Assembly (NCBI RefSeq): GCF_905475345.1
Contig: NC_066601.1
Location: forward strand, 1,597,001 to 1,661,000
Source: Vespula vulgaris
Lineage: Eukaryota > Arthropoda > Insecta > Hymenoptera > Vespidae
Reading direction: 5' to 3'
DNA length: 64,000 nt
Shown: positions 13,295 through 25,568 of the stretch, one piece after another
Layout: each line of letters opens with the position of its first letter
How positions within the stretch are numbered: position 1 is the stretch's first letter
The notes under the pieces: model-generated
What the model was told of the DNA's origin: nothing
Seen by the model: the letters and a program-made list of their open reading frames with translations, nothing else
Databases searched by the model: none
Made by a program: the position numbers and the translations under genes

Positions 13295-14764
13295 TTTCTC
13301 TTTATCTCTCTTCTTCTTCAACTTTCCACTTCACACGCCTCTTTCAGTCACTCTAGCGTGTAAAGAGCTTTGACACAACAGGTAAGCTTGAGTACAAGTT
13401 CGGCTAGAGTTCTACCATTAATCCTCGAGGCGTCGTCGTGCAAGAAAGATAGAAAGAACGTGAGAGCTAGAACATACATAACATACATACATATATACAC
13501 TCATATATGTATATATATATATATATATGTATCACACATTATACACACGCACACATATATACCTACATGTAACTTATATATTCTACATATACATATATAT
13601 ACATATATATATACATGTATATATGTATATGTATATTCTACATAAATGCATGTATACATATCGTAGAATATACGAAGTAACATTAATAGAATTAATGCGT
13701 TTCTCGTTGCAAACGGGACTCTATTAATTTAATGGAAACAGCTGATCGTGAAACAGAAAGACAAAATGATATAGATACAAGAAGAAAAAGAGAGACAATA
13801 CACGGAGTATTGAATAGAATAAAAGTATTTAATTCTTATCCTTTATTCAGAAAATGTGTAACTCATTGTCAGCCAGGCAGGAAACGGCAATCGAATAGAA
13901 AAGAATAAAAAGTGAGAAGAACGCAATTTGTGAAATTGAATCACGTAAATTGTAGAATGAGATAAAAGAAGAAATGAAGAAACGTGTTAAAGAGCAAACA
14001 GAGATGGAGAGAGAGAAAGAGAGGTAGAGAGAGAAAGAAATAAATAATCCCATAGCAATCCCATCAATTCTGTTAATGTCCAAATATAATTAAAATATTA
14101 TCTAACTTAAATCATGAAATATTAATAATTAAAAAACTTTTATAATAACTCCTGAAAATGTATCGTGTTAAAATCGTCAAAGTATTTATGTCAAAGGATT
14201 CTACGATATAAATAAACTTTATAAATTGGAAATAAAAACAGAAAGTTTTTATCACGCTTAAAGTCGAAAAAGAAAAATACACACACACACATATATATAT
14301 AAATGTATTGAAATAGAAATACATGATATACACGATATCGCAAGAGCTATTTAACTATTATAACGCGAGTGGTTGTTCTGGTTAAAAAAAAGGAAGAAAA
14401 AGTGGAAGGAGAGGATTGCAAGAATGAAAAGAAAGAGACAGAGAGAAGTGAAGTTCGCGGGTTCGCCATTAGAACTAAGCACTCGGAGTAGCACAGGGCG
14501 TGTATCAAGGTGTATACTCGACCGACGTGGTATAGTGGAAAATGTAGTCGCCATTAACAGTAATACTTTCGCGAAGACGTTGGGCGTTTCAGAGGTTTTC
14601 TTTAGAAATGAAAAGAAAGAAAAGAAAAAAGAAAAAATAGGAAGTAAAAGAGAGACAGAAAGATAGAGAAAGAGAGAGAAGAGAAGAAAGAGAACGAGAG
14701 AGAGAGAGAAAGAGAGAAAGAGAAAGATCACCGAAAAGTATATACACCACAAATGTTTATATAG

Positions 14765-14767
<3 letters not shown>

Positions 14768-14809
<42 letters not shown>
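14768..14809. repeat. (TA)n microsatellite followed by (TATG)n
   Basis: About 21 TA units run into three or four TATG units. Confidence 0.96.
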
Positions 14810-14821
<12 letters not shown>

Positions 14822-15882
14822 GTATATAGAGTATAAAAGTATAGTATATATAAATACATAGTATACGAATGTACATATATATATATATATGTGTAGACGT
14901 TGTATTGCAACGAGATTTCTCTTCTCGTTTGCTGGATCGAATTTCCTAAATTTTCTCCGACGATTGCTGCCGCGACAAATGAGATAGATGGAGTTTCTCT
15001 CTCCCCTCTCAATTTCCCCCATAACCACAACATTCGTTCCATCTCTTGATTTCTTCACTCTACTCTCCACCTTAAGACTCGTCACCTTTGCCGAGAATGA
15101 AATTATATTCTACGAGCGAATCTAATGATACAAGATGCCTTCTCGTAATCTTCATTTTTCGTTTATCATTATATTTAGTTAGAATAAGTATATATGTAAA
15201 TTTCAATGTGTGTGTATGTTGTATTTGTGTGGCATTAATGAATAAAGGATAGATAATCTTATTTATCGTGTAACTTTAAAGTTACGAATTTAATTTTTAA
15301 GTACAATTTCATTTAGTCACGAAGTGAATTAATTATATTTGAAGGGTTTTAAAAATAATTACGTATATGTAATTATCTTAGTACAAGTCATACCTAGTAT
15401 AGTATAATAATATAATATTATAGAATAATAATGTATAACTGCATGAAATATTACTTTCGTAATATAATTATATTAATATAAGTTGTATATACATATATAA
15501 ATAAAATATATGATATAATTATACTACTAGAGTATAAATAATAATATATTATAATACATCATTCAATTCACATTGTAAGATTTTCTTGTAAGTATCAAAA
15601 AAAAAAAAAAAAATGAAAATGAAAAGAAAAATCTAAACAACAGATATCTCAATCATCTTTAGAATTTTCGTGCATTTGACTGTTTCCCTTTCTTTTTCTT
15701 ATTTCATTTCTTCTTTTAAATCTATCGAAAAGAAATTGGTATACAATTCATAATATATTCATATCCACGTGTTACAAGACGATGACCAAAGTCTATCTAA
15801 CTTCGGATAAGTAGAAATGGACGAGTTAGTCTCAGACAGATTTAACATGGAATACGGGAAACGATGTGACGACGATAAAAAG

Positions 15883-15913
15883 CAGAAGAAGAAGAAGAAG
15901 AAGAAGAAGAAGA
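15883..15913. repeat. (GAA)n trinucleotide microsatellite
   Basis: About ten GAA units, followed by an A-rich purine stretch. A GAA/TTC array is prone to triplex structure. Confidence 0.95.
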
Positions 15914-16148
15914 ATGAAAAAAAAAGAAAAAAAGAAAGAAAGAAAAGTGTCTGATCGAGGACGCTTCTGGCGGAACATTTCGTTGGTCGTGTGTCCTCCT
16001 AGGAAAGAAACGTCGTCTCCGGGGAACGACTCGGATATCTCGCAAGATACAAAAAGTCTGAACGGAGAAGAAGAGATAGAAAAGAGAGAAAGAGAGAGAG
16101 AAAGAGGGAGAGATTGAAAGGAAGAAGGAGAAAGAGAGATAGAGATAG

Positions 16149-16358
16149 AAAGATAGAGAGAGAGAGAGAGAGAAAGAAAACGACTATCAAAGTCACGTGC
16201 GAAACGTGTTATCCGACGGTTACCCCTCCATCTGGAAGTTTCAGTGCCAAAGGGAAAAGCCTTTCGAAGAAGCCGAGAAAAGCGATTTTGGCTCCTTAGA
16301 AGTCGTTAATTGTTACGTACGGGTGCAAAGAATAGAAAGAGAGAGAGAGAGAGAATGA
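16149..16358 (+). CDS. Complex open frame between purine tracts, no ATG, doubtful
   Basis: A frame with no stop and no ATG runs from just after a TAG at 16146 to a TGA at 16356-16358. Its ends are GA repeat, but the middle 52 residues (16179-16334) have protein-like composition, with segments such as RNVLSDGYPSIWKFQCQREK and KSDFGSLEVVNCYVRV. I recognise no family. No good acceptor or donor bounds it precisely. A second plus frame and a minus frame are also open across the same 150 bp, so base composition may explain it. If real, it would be an internal exon. Confidence 0.12.
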   Translation, partial: KDREREREKENDYQSHVRNVLSDGYPSIWKFQCQREKPFEEAEKSDFGSLEVVNCYVRVQRIERERERE

Positions 16359-16455
16359 AAGAGAGGGGGAAAGAGAGAGAGAGAGAGCAAAAGCACTTCT
16401 TTACGAGCGGCAGGTTACATCGTCCCATTTGCGAGCTTTCACAATTTTATAACCG

Positions 16456-16540
16456 GAAAAAAAAGAAAGAAAGAGAGAAAGAGAGAAAGGAAAGAAGGAA
16501 AGAAAGAAAGAAAGAAAGAAAAGGAAAGAAAAGAAGGAAT
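16456..16540. repeat. (AAAG)n/(GAAA)n purine microsatellite
   Basis: Imperfect AAAG and GAAA units over about 85 bp, interrupted by GG and GAG. Homopurine on the plus strand. Confidence 0.9.
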
Positions 16541-16639
16541 GAAAAAAACGATCTTGCGGTCGTCAGTCACTACGAACTTTATTCGTTCTACGCTTTAATC
16601 GACTTCTTTTAATGATCCTAAAGTCAACGGAAAAGGTAG

Positions 16640-16790
16640 AATATCCTTCTAAGGTGGTAACGAAAAGTTCGATGAGAGTTAGTCGGATCGTAAATCGCTT
16701 GCCTTTCGCGATGGCTATTAATTACTTGGCGTAGAGCGCCGTCGCCATTTTAAATAAATGAGTTAACTCGTTCCTTCTGAACACCGTTTT
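16640..16790. promoter_or_regulatory. Microsatellite-free complex block, possible regulatory element
   Basis: Balanced-composition DNA between purine repeats, with a homeodomain-type core (CTATTAATTACTT) next to GCGATGG and GCCGTCGCCATTTT words. There is no sustained reading frame. Such islands in insect spacers are often conserved non-coding elements, but conservation cannot be judged from one sequence. Confidence 0.2.
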
Positions 16791-16799
16791 CAAATGTTG

Positions 16800-17192
16800 A
16801 ATAGTTAAATGTAATATACATAAGTATATAGAGTATAAGCATGGCCTTTTATAAAAGACGTGCCTACCTACCTACCTACCTACGTACCTATCTACTTAAA
16901 CATACATACATACATAGGTATGTTCATTCGCGAATTATATTATTTCTCTAAAGGCTCGAAGTAAGTGAGACTTCTTAATTATTATTTCTTTTTTCCCCTC
17001 CGTTCTTTTTTTATATCTTGTTTCTTTTTCTTTTCTTTGTTATCTTTTAAAGAAATGCTTTGCAAGCTTTATTCGAGCAATCTCCGATTAATATATATAT
17101 ATATGTGAGTGTGTGTATATACGTGTGTAAGTTTATAGAATATCATGGGTTTCGAGTGTTCATTACGTTACAGTGTGTATGAGACTCTACAG

Positions 17193-17224
<32 letters not shown>

Positions 17225-18578
17225 CCTCCCTCTTAGTCTATCTCTATTTCTCTTATGCTCACACGTTCAGCCGGACGCGAAGACACTTCATCAGGTCTAT
17301 GCTCGTAATTACGTAGAATTTCCGCCTACGTTCCTATACTGAATAATTAAGCACGGCCACGAACGGAGCCATACGAGTGGGTTCTCTCTCTCTCTCTCTC
17401 TCTCTCGCATACATAAGCACGCACACGCTCTCTCTTTCTCTCTCTCTCTCTTTCTCTCTTCATCGTTGAAACCATTACAGCTAAGACCGCGAGTGCAGTA
17501 TTTCTGCCATTAATGAAATTTATACTGGGTTTCCTACATTAACGATACAAAGGAATTTCAAAGAACACCGTCCGAAGGTATTATCCTTTCTCGAAATTTC
17601 GAATTCGATGTTACGAATTTCCAAAGGTTACTTTTACTTACTCAGCGGATTTCTAAACGGTCTCTGACAGGAACGAAATGAGAATCTTTCTTTCTTCTTT
17701 TTCTATTTCTTGTTCTTTTTTTACTTTTTTTTTTCTAAAGATGTATCACACGTGTAAGAAAAAAGAAATAGAAATTTGAAAGAAAAGAAGAGGAAGAAAA
17801 AAGTGTTTCTTAATAAACCGCTTAAAACGCTTCCTCCATTTAATATGCACCCTCGATTCACCTTTCATTTTCGAGAGATGTCCGTGCAAATATTATTATT
17901 TCATAATTAAATATTAAATGTTAATTTCGTTCGAGGAAGGAAACGAAGAGAATATACCGGACAAATGTTTCTCGTGGTTCCTTTGTAAAAATATAGGCTA
18001 AAATCAAATAAATTGTTACAAGGTTTCTTTTCTATCTTTCTTTTTGTCTCTTTTGTATTTTTTCTTTTTATACCTCTAACGAAATTTATTTACGTGGCGA
18101 TAGAAATAAGAGCACAACAAGATCTCTATTTACGTATAATTATTATACTTATCAATGAATAATCTTTAATTTTCCTTAAGAACAATCAAAAACAAGTTTT
18201 TCGTTTTATCATACTCGAACAATCGGAGGTTCGCTTTATCCCAGTCTAAAAATTTTGGAAAAAATATCTCTTAGCATTTTGTTTGGTACGAGCAACCATA
18301 TCTCTGCATACATAGTACATCTTTCTCCGTAGCTGCATTGCGGATAAAAAGATTACTACGTATCTGAATGTATATACACGAGCATCAAGATCTAAATGGG
18401 GGTGAAAGAAATTACGAGAATCGTAGGTAAGTAATAACGATTCCGAGATATTCGTTCAGCTTTGAAAGGAACTCGGAAGTTTCGCTCTTCCGAGTGCGAA
18501 TACTTGATTGGAAATCTAACTTAACAAAGGGAGATATGCAAATTCACTATTAAACGTACCGTTCAGAAAGAGATAGAG

Positions 18579-18621
<43 letters not shown>

Positions 18622-19582
18622 GAGATAGAGAGAAAGAGAAGGAGATATAGAGAGATCGGAAAATGTTCGATAGTACCTTCATAGGAGCTTTCTCTACAGG
18701 TCGGTAGGATTTACATACAAACTCAACGGTAAGTCCATCATTGAGGAATACGATATTCTGAACGTGATCGGTCGAGGAAATACCGAGTAGATCCTTCCCG
18801 ACTTTACGCGTGTTATGACGATTTACCTATGCAAAAACACGAAGAGACTAGCCAATCCCGACTATTTCCATTATTATTATCCGAGGTATTAACGATGCCA
18901 TTTCTACATTTCTAAATGTTTCTAGAAATTCAGGGTGATGGTATATGATAAGAAAAGTATGTAAGTAATGCAAGATGGGGTAAATTATTTTTACGTACAT
19001 TGTAAGAGATTAATATAGAAGTATAATATTTGTAAAAATTAATAAGAAAGATGTGGTCTTTAAAATCATTGGAATAAAATATAGGAATAGGTGTGTTTAT
19101 GTATTTTATGTATATTAAATGCATCGAATAATAAAACTTTTATATTAATGTAAATTTATAGAAATATGAATGTATGAATATATTATTGATAAAAAATATC
19201 GAGAAAGATTTACTAGAAAGAAGTTATAATATATATATACACATATGTTATACAATATGTACATGAAATTACATATATACAATCATTATTAAATATTACA
19301 CAATTATATAATCAATCGATTTCAAATCTCCTACAATCTCAATCGATGTCCAAAAGAAAATGAATTAACAAATAAGAAAACCCTAAACATAAACAAACAT
19401 ACATATATCTATACAAGGTATACGAATCAATCAGTCCATTCGTATGAAAATTTTAATTATTATCAAAACGATAAAGTTTCATTATTAAAGAAAGTCTCGT
19501 TTCGTTCGATATTCCATATCGGTACGTACATTTTGAAATATTTCTTCGTTCTCTTTTTTCTTTTCTTGCCTCTTTTCTCTCA

Positions 19583-19623
<41 letters not shown>

Positions 19624-19650
19624 CCTTTCTTTTTTTTGCAAGCTTTTCCA
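16800..19650. other. Spacer with CT arrays and a GATA array, no gene
   Basis: Contains a CCTA array (16864-16890), CT arrays at 17200-17232, 17383-17405 and 17430-17460, a GATA array at 18580-18620 and AT-rich DNA. The stretch 18640-18900 is complex with mixed frames and no ORF of note. Confidence 0.6.
18580..18620. repeat. (GATA)n tetranucleotide microsatellite
   Basis: About ten GATA units flanked on both sides by GAGATA and GA units. Confidence 0.96.
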
Positions 19651-19679
19651 CTAGACATTGAAATATGTAGGTACATACG

Positions 19680-19880
19680 AGAGATGCAGAATCTCTCGCG
19701 GGAACCGTGCTACCAAACGAAAGCATATGGATCGACGGAGTAATAAACGCACCGCGAGCGTAGCTGCAAGTATTCTACGTAGAACGCTTCTCGCTCGAGC
19801 GGTCTTCGTTTCCGCGCGCTTTTTCACTGAACGTGACGAGATGAAATCTTCGTCGCGATGGGCTCGTAAAAATGAAACTC
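19680..19880. promoter_or_regulatory. CpG-rich block, possible promoter or 5' exon
   Basis: About 200 bp with CpGs every 8-10 bases (for example CGCACCGCGAGCG and TTTCCGCGCGC), between a long CT array and a second CT array. A plus frame reads through it with a basic peptide but starts only at TTG. The CpG excess over the flanks suggests an unmethylated regulatory region or old exon. I see no TATA box at a fixed distance. Confidence 0.22.
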
Positions 19881-20814
19881 ACGACTAGCGAATATTTTGT
19901 ATCGAATGCGTCTATTCTGTCTTTCTCTTTCTCTCTCTCTCTGTCTCTCTCTCTCTCTCTCTGTTACTCTTTTTCGCTCTATCTTCCTCTCTGTCTCTCA
20001 GAAGAAAGAAAAGTATTCTTTCTTCCGGGCTTAATCTTCTGTAAATTTTTCTTTTCTTATTCGGAATGAAAAACCGATGTAAAGGCATACATATTCCTTT
20101 CGTTCCCGAAAGGGAATATTTCTCCACTATTCGTAACATAAAAATATCATGTTCTCAGACACCTTTCTTCTAAGTTTTCGAATCAAAATGAAACTCTGAA
20201 GTTTATAATAGAGAATAAGATTATTGGAAGGTGACGAAAGAGAAAGAAAGAAAAAAGAAAGCAAAGAAAGATATATGTGAGTATATATTTTTCTTTTTTC
20301 TCTTCTTTTCTTTTCTTTTTCTCTTCGTCTACGGGGAAGAGTGGAAAAAAATTATTTTCTCGTTGCTTGATAAGCTTCATTAATGACGTATGTCTTAATT
20401 ACTCGAAAGTTGGATAATTTGGTCTGAATAATGGACCACTCGGTAATTTACAACTCTCGTAAAGTTTTCTCAGGTTTACCTACTGTGCAGAGACCGATTC
20501 TCTCAAGCGCGAATTAGTAAGATCAACGATAGAATTTCTCAACACTTATTTGTGATTCACATTCTGTGATTAAATGAAATACGACTCGAACAGATGATGT
20601 AATATATAATCGAGATAATTTTGATTTTATAAAAAAAAAGAATCTTTAGCAAAGAAAAGCTATTATACTGATAACACTGTTAAACGTATTTCTATCTTAT
20701 AAATTTAAGATTTGAATGTATAATATAATATTCAAAAGAAAGTAAGAAAGATACACATATTTCTTTAAAAAGCTACACAGTTAAATATTTAATGAACGTA
20801 CAAACAAATAAAGA

Positions 20815-21124
20815 TATTAGCGAGTTCCTATTTAAATAATCAATCTCGTATATCTGATTTGATTTAATTATTATAACATAAAAAACGTATATTTATATGT
20901 AAAGAGATTCGAATATGGATAATTCTATTAATTTATTGTAATCAAATTAAGATATACTTAATTAAATATGCTATCTAGTAGGTACATCAGACGAGATTTA
21001 ATCATCATAATATAAAAAATATTTCATTATCAAGGTATGTACATAGAGATGGAGGATTATATTTATACGCGTATAATCAAATTAAGAAATTTGCGTGTTC
21101 CCATTTAAATATTATATATCATAT

Positions 21125-21171
<47 letters not shown>

Positions 21172-21280
21172 CAAGACTTAATTACCATAACGCAGAAAAC
21201 ATTTCTTTAAAGAGAAATAGAAAAGAAAAAAAAAGAAGAATAAGAAGAAAGAAAGAAAAAAATACATAGATAGATGACTG
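20815..21280. repeat. Diverged tandem repeat, about three copies
   Basis: The block TATCTGATTTGATTTAATTA (about 20851) recurs as CATCAGACGAGATTTAATCA (about 20985) and TATCAGACAAGACTTAATTA (about 21166). Each is followed by ACATAAAAAAC, ATAATATAAAAAAT or AACGCAGAAAAC and by a GTATATTTAT-like segment. Offsets are about 130 and 180 bp; a TA microsatellite has expanded in the last copy. Non-coding. Confidence 0.6.
21128..21167. repeat. (TA)n microsatellite inside a tandem repeat
   Basis: About 20 TA units within the third copy of the surrounding diverged repeat. Confidence 0.96.
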
Positions 21281-21330
21281 TATTTATGAGGGAACGAAAA
21301 GAAAGGTAGATAGTTGAGTGAGATAGAGAT

Positions 21331-21369
<39 letters not shown>

Positions 21370-21533
21370 AAGAGAGAGAGAGAGTAGTAGAACACGCTGC
21401 TCGAGGTCTCTTCTCGTCGCACGTCCCTCTGCATTTCTCGTCGACCGTACTACTTTTGCATTTTTGCTGAGTTAGCTTTGCAGTCTCTCAAAGAAGGCAT
21501 TGAATTCGCGTTTGAATTTTAAGCGAACTCTCC

Positions 21534-21564
<31 letters not shown>

Positions 21565-22448
21565 AAGAGAGAGAGAGAGAGAGAAAGAAAAAAAAATCGG
21601 CGGGTTCTCTTCTTCTAGCTCCTTCACGATGACCTCGTTCGAATTAAGGCGCAAAAGTTCTCCGAGAGGCTTTTAATAATTTCACTGGTGCACTGTCTTC
21701 GCGCGCTTTGTCTTTTGGCTCGATGTAAAACTCGGTTTCGCCTAAACTCTTGCGAGAGAATTTGCAATCGGTGACCTTGCCAAATGGGAAGAATTAGAAA
21801 CGTCACTTTAAAAAAAAAATGTAAAAAGAAAAAAGATGGAATAAGAAGAAGAAAAAAACAAGAAAAATCGAAACGAAAAATTAGAACGAAAGGAATATGT
21901 ATATATGGTGTATATAAGTAAAGTTAACGATCAGAGAAATTCGTTCGTTTAATTGCAATTAAATTTGTTTGGATATTCGCGATGCAAGGAACTCGTGAAT
22001 CGAAACTTTTCGGACGGTCGATTAATTCACGTTAGCTCTTGACCGAGCGTTTCGTTATCAAAACGAAACATCGCTTATCAGGTTGTCCAATGAAGGTTCG
22101 CCGAACGTTTCGAAAATCGGCCATGAGAGATATTGGAATGCGTTTAGCGCAAGAGTTAGATAGCCTCGATCACTCGGTCAACTAGATTCGTTGGAAATCG
22201 ATGTATTATGTTCATTGTGATGATAGTACGCGAGCGGAGAGAATTTTGCGGAGGAGTCCGATCGATCCACTTCCAAGCCTGTTCGCACGACAGAAATTAG
22301 AACGTAACCTTAATTCGACAAAACGAGAGAAAGAGAAAGAGGAAAGATGGAAGAGAAAAAAGAAGAAAGAAGAATAAAAAAAAGAATAGAAAAACAGAAA
22401 AAAGAAGCACAACAGCAAAAACTGCAAATATTTTTCCATCTTTTTCAG

Positions 22449-22505
22449 CGAACCAACGTGAAACAGCTGCTAACGAAAGTTCTTAACGAAAGGAGATATT
22501 CATGA
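22449..22505 (+). CDS. Possible short terminal exon after a strong acceptor, doubtful
   Basis: A good acceptor (TTTTTCCATCTTTTTCAG) is followed by 18 codons, RTNVKQLLTKVLNERRYS, then TGA. The acceptor tract is convincing, but the upstream 130 bp is purine-rich low complexity and no partner exon is evident. I recognise no protein. It could equally be a chance CAG after a T-run. Confidence 0.1.
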   Translation, partial: RTNVKQLLTKVLNERRYS

Positions 22506-23542
22506 CGTTAAATCTTGTTAACGATTTCGAAAGTCCAAAAAAAATAGTAAGGATATACATAGATATACAGTAGGTAAGTAAAGGTATATAAAATACTTAT
22601 AACGGTATGCTACAGTACCACTAATGCCAACAAACGAAGATTGAGAATAACGCGATGACATATACCTTCTATGTTGTTTGTATCTAAGCCAGTTTATGAT
22701 TCAGTAGTACACGAAACGAGGAGGTATCTTTCATTAGATAAGAAATACGACTGCCAAAAGATAAACGATCGTTATCGTTCATCGTCCAATCTAGAATATT
22801 TGTCATTGTGAAATATAGAGAATAGAGATAGTGCAATAATTACAAAACCGTACCTAAGTTTAACAGATATCTTCGTCGATGACACGAAATATAAAAGATT
22901 TTGTGAAGAAGAAAGAAGAGATATAACGGTGGAGAAAGAAAGAAAAAAAAAAGAAAAAGGAAACAGAGAAAAAGAGAGCGAGAGAGAGCTAGAGAGAGAG
23001 AGAGAGAGAGAAAGAAAAAAAAAGAGATGGACGGTGTTCTCGGTCGGGTAGTAAAAATTTGCCGAAAAAACTCCGAAAACTTTAAAATTACCCTTTTCAC
23101 TGGGATACACATCGCTCGTCTTGAGGGAAAATAGGAGGAAGAGTTTTCGTTTTTACCCAAAGACAAGGCATGATCGATTGTGACGTATTACCCTCGGCCG
23201 AACACGTTGAAGAAGAGAGAGAGAGAGAGAGAGAACGAAGACAGAGGGTAAAACATATTGACTTTCATTATATAAAAAAAAAGAGAGAAAGAAAAAAAAT
23301 AGCGGTTAGATCGATTTTGCACTAGAACCATATCATCTATTTTATCTTATAACCACATCATGACTCTGATGTAGTATCCTTAGAAAAAGAATAGGAACAA
23401 TTCGTACGATAAAAATGTAAGAAGAGGATTTTTCAGGGATTATATTCGATAATAAATTTGACGTTTCCATTAAATATCAATTACGATTGAGATGAATAAT
23501 TTATGAATCGTATATGAAATGATTATCTAAGTCAATCAATTC

Positions 23543-23719
23543 TTATATAATACAATTAACCGAGTTAATATAATCAAGTATATAAACGCGTAATCCTCTT
23601 GTCATAAGCGATAGCAGAACGGTAAATCCTTGAATATGGCGAGAGAATACTATAGTCCGCAGTTCCCTGTTGAGCACTTCGTAAGCAAGATCGAGCTCTA
23701 AATCATTAACCAGGAGCAT
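23543..23719 (-). CDS. Small ORF of unknown function (58 codons), doubtful
   Basis: ATG-started minus frame of 58 codons in a microsatellite-free segment. The peptide starts MLLVNDLELDLAYEVLNREL and has balanced composition. I see no signal peptide or domain I recognise and no flanking gene. Chance ORFs of this size are expected. Confidence 0.12.
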   Translation of the reverse strand: MLLVNDLELDLAYEVLNRELRTIVFSRHIQGFTVLLSLMTRGLRVYILDYINSVNCII

Positions 23720-24186
23720 GGGGTTAATGCTCAACAAGGACAACGAACGTTGGTTGATCTACCCTCTTCCCGTTAGTGAACGTGTTAGCTGAAATAAACT
23801 AGATTAAGGGGGTCTAGCTAGACCAAGAGAAGTTGAGTAACTCAAGCTCAGAGAGACGTTCGTGGCTTTCCTAACTCGTATATAAGAGATATACGTTTAT
23901 TGAAAATCGAATCTTTTCTTCCTTACCTTTCAAGACAAGAACGTTTGCTAAAAGAGAAGAGATCTTCGATCTTCTTCCAGGATTGATAATTGTCGGGATG
24001 AAAAGTAACCTAAGATAATAAAGTCACTGATGATTAATCACTTGTAAAAACTTCTATCCAAATGCGAACGATTTTCACAGCACAGTACAGTCGTCTTTAT
24101 ACGTGTACATATATATATATACATATACGTATATATGTATATATGTATGAATGTATATACGTGTGTGTATACAATGAAGAAAAAAA

Positions 24187-24189
<3 letters not shown>

Positions 24190-24226
<37 letters not shown>
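24190..24226. repeat. (AT)n microsatellite
   Basis: About 18 AT units between A-rich stretches. Confidence 0.96.
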
Positions 24227-24229
<3 letters not shown>

Positions 24230-24379
24230 AGTATATTAAAAAAAAAGAAGAAGAATAGATCAAAAATTGGATGTAAACACCTCGAACAAACAACACTGGG
24301 ATTTTCGAAAACTTCCCGTAAATCTGAACGTTCGGTAATGTTTAAACACTCGTCGTGATATGATACGTGTAAGATTTCT

Positions 24380-24555
24380 CCTCACAGTGAGTTAGTAAGC
24401 GCGCGCGCGCTTGCGACAAAGGGCCGCGCGCCTCGAGCACGAAACGTGAGTGCCGCTTCTGACGTCGGCCGAAGCGAGCGACGGGATACGACGAAGAGCG
24501 CAGGTCCTCCGAATCGTCGCGCGCGCTCTAACCCTCAGTACACGGAGAGGAACCA
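24380..24555. promoter_or_regulatory. CpG-island-like block with CRE-like motif, possible promoter
   Basis: This is the densest CpG cluster in the window: I count roughly 28 CpG dinucleotides in about 165 bp. It includes two alternating GCGCGC runs and the CREB/ATF-like word TGACGTC (about 24460). An arthropod-initiator-like TCAGT lies at about 24535. No TATA box is obvious. Two plus frames are open across it, but their extension comes from a (TTC)n tract. I infer a possible promoter or 5' untranslated exon; direction is unknown. Confidence 0.35.
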
Positions 24556-24617
24556 CGACTTTTACCTGTCGCGACTTTTCGATCTCCCCTTCCTCTCCGT
24601 TTTCTTCCTCTTCTTTT

Positions 24618-24669
24618 TCTTCTTCTTCTTCTTCTTCTTCTTCTTCTTCTTCCTCTTCCTCTTCTTCTT
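24618..24669. repeat. (TTC)n trinucleotide microsatellite
   Basis: About eleven TTC units followed by TCC/TTC variants. It artificially prolongs two plus frames as poly-Phe or poly-Ser. Confidence 0.95.
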
Positions 24670-25067
24670 TTTTTCTTAAGTATTTCTAATACTCTCGTAC
24701 TATATTATACTCTTTTGTTTCATTTTTGTTTTTTATTCTTGGTGTAACTTCGTTTTATGATGGGAAACATTTTTACATTGATATGGATTTTTTATTATTA
24801 CGATAATGAAATTAATAAGAATTAGTTTATATATATATATATATGTGTGTGCGTGTGTGTGTGATTAATTTTATAATTAATATGGTAGAATATATAATTT
24901 ACTATTAAGTGGATATACTTGATATATGTAAAGAAAAATTCTTATCTAATAAATAAAAATGGTTTTAAATATAAAATAGAATAAATGTAGTCATATGGAT
25001 AATATAGTTGGAGAATATTTAATGTTAATAATTTTTTTGATGACAAATATGTAAATATGGAACTCAT

Positions 25068-25120
<53 letters not shown>

Positions 25121-25148
25121 TTCTCCCTCTCTCTCTCTTTCTCTCTCT
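25068..25148. repeat. (CT)n microsatellite with TTT interruptions
   Basis: About 80 bp of CT units broken by several CTTT and CCCT variants. Confidence 0.95.
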
Positions 25149-25499
25149 TATCAATAATATATTTCAATTTAATTTAATTTAATTAGCGTGTTTTGTTTGA
25201 GATACGATAATATCACGGGGAAATGATTCTTCGACCCCTTTAATTGCATCTGATTATGCTAAATTACAAAATATTAATAAATCTAATTTAATTTAATCCA
25301 TTATGTAATATGTTTATCATTAATTTTCATATCAAAAATTGTGATAACGTAATTTCGTCATTACTCCCGCATTAATATTAACTTAATAATTATTATAGCA
25401 TTATATATAGTATATTGGTCCTAAACAATTTCTAAAAAAGAAAAAAAGAAAAAAAAAGACAAATAAATCATTACCCGATTATTTAATGTGCATGATCAG

Positions 25500-25502
<3 letters not shown>

Positions 25503-25568
<66 letters not shown>
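25503..25568. repeat. (GA)n microsatellite
   Basis: About 33 GA units with one AAAG interruption. Confidence 0.97.

Larger units (their letters stand above)
13000..16140. other. CT/GA and TA arrays with short complex islands
   Basis: Contains CT arrays at 13138-13162 and 13206-13291, TA/ATAC clusters at 13470-13660, a TA array at 14768-14809, GA-rich tracts at 14640-14728 and a GAA array at 15883-15913. A complex island at 14440-14590 is open on both strands for about 45-50 codons and is not called as coding. Confidence 0.6.
19890..24370. other. Spacer with GA/CT arrays and AT-rich repeats
   Basis: Contains CT (19925-19965), TA (21128-21167), GA (21330-21385, 21535-21585, 22980-23020, 23213-23235) and AT (24190-24226) arrays, plus a decayed tandem repeat (20815-21280). 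Short complex segments at 21960-22200 and 23540-23880 have no recognised gene. Confidence 0.6.

Noticed and set aside
14351..15085. 244-codon minus frame, the longest open frame
   Set aside because: Most of it is TA, GA and A-rich repeat translated as Tyr-Ile, Ser-Leu and Phe runs; the complex part is also open on the plus strand.
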